Assembly: GCA_902803585.1 (NCBI GenBank)
Contig: CADCQO010000202.1
Span: forward strand, 1-5,691
Length of the DNA: 5,691 nucleotides
Reading direction: 5' to 3'
DNA from: an uncultured Ruminococcus sp.
GTDB taxonomy: Bacteria > Bacillota > Clostridia > Oscillospirales > Acutalibacteraceae
Both the position numbers and the translations under genes were made by a program. Below the pieces are notes generated by a model that saw only the letters and a program-made list of their open reading frames with translations, was not told where the DNA came from and did not search any database. This document shows positions 5,683 through 5,691 of this stretch, piece after piece (positions within the stretch are counted from its first letter, which is position 1; each line of letters starts with the position of its first letter).

Positions 5683-5691
5683 ATGTATTAC

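Overview
The window looks like an ordinary chromosomal segment of a Gram-positive, Clostridia-type bacterium, perhaps a Ruminococcus/Oscillospiraceae relative. This rests on moderate GC content, strong AGGAGG-type ribosome sites, a dapA-dapB pair followed by a small ACT protein, a UgtP/MGDG-synthase-type glycolipid glycosyltransferase, and a Na/Pi cotransporter fused to PhoU. No database search was possible, so the genus is only a guess.

Layout: the left 2.2 kb is read rightwards. It holds dapA (its first ~18 codons lie beyond the window edge), dapB, and a 148-residue protein made of two ACT domains that resembles the detached regulatory half of aspartokinase. The right 3.4 kb is read leftwards. 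It holds a glycosyltransferase (start at 5595) followed by a Na+/phosphate cotransporter with a C-terminal PhoU domain (start at 3912). The two convergent transcripts meet at a strong hairpin at 2234-2265. It has a T-run on both sides and abuts the stop codon of the transporter gene, so it probably terminates both.

How the genes work together: DapA and DapB carry out the first two committed steps of the diaminopimelate/lysine branch from aspartate semialdehyde, for peptidoglycan and lysine. The ACT-only protein next to them most plausibly senses an amino acid and acts on aspartokinase, the enzyme that feeds this branch; this is inference. The glycosyltransferase probably adds sugar to diacylglycerol to make membrane glycolipids. 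The transporter moves phosphate. A link between these two (glycolipid versus phospholipid balance) is only a speculation from adjacency.

There is no mobile element, CRISPR array, tRNA, rRNA or recognisable riboswitch. The most unusual items are a 59-residue lysine/alanine-rich C-terminal tail on the glycosyltransferase, an apparent insert in its nucleotide-sugar domain, the stand-alone aspartokinase-like regulatory protein, and several hairpins in leaders and spacers. I do not see clear evidence of an undescribed multi-gene system.
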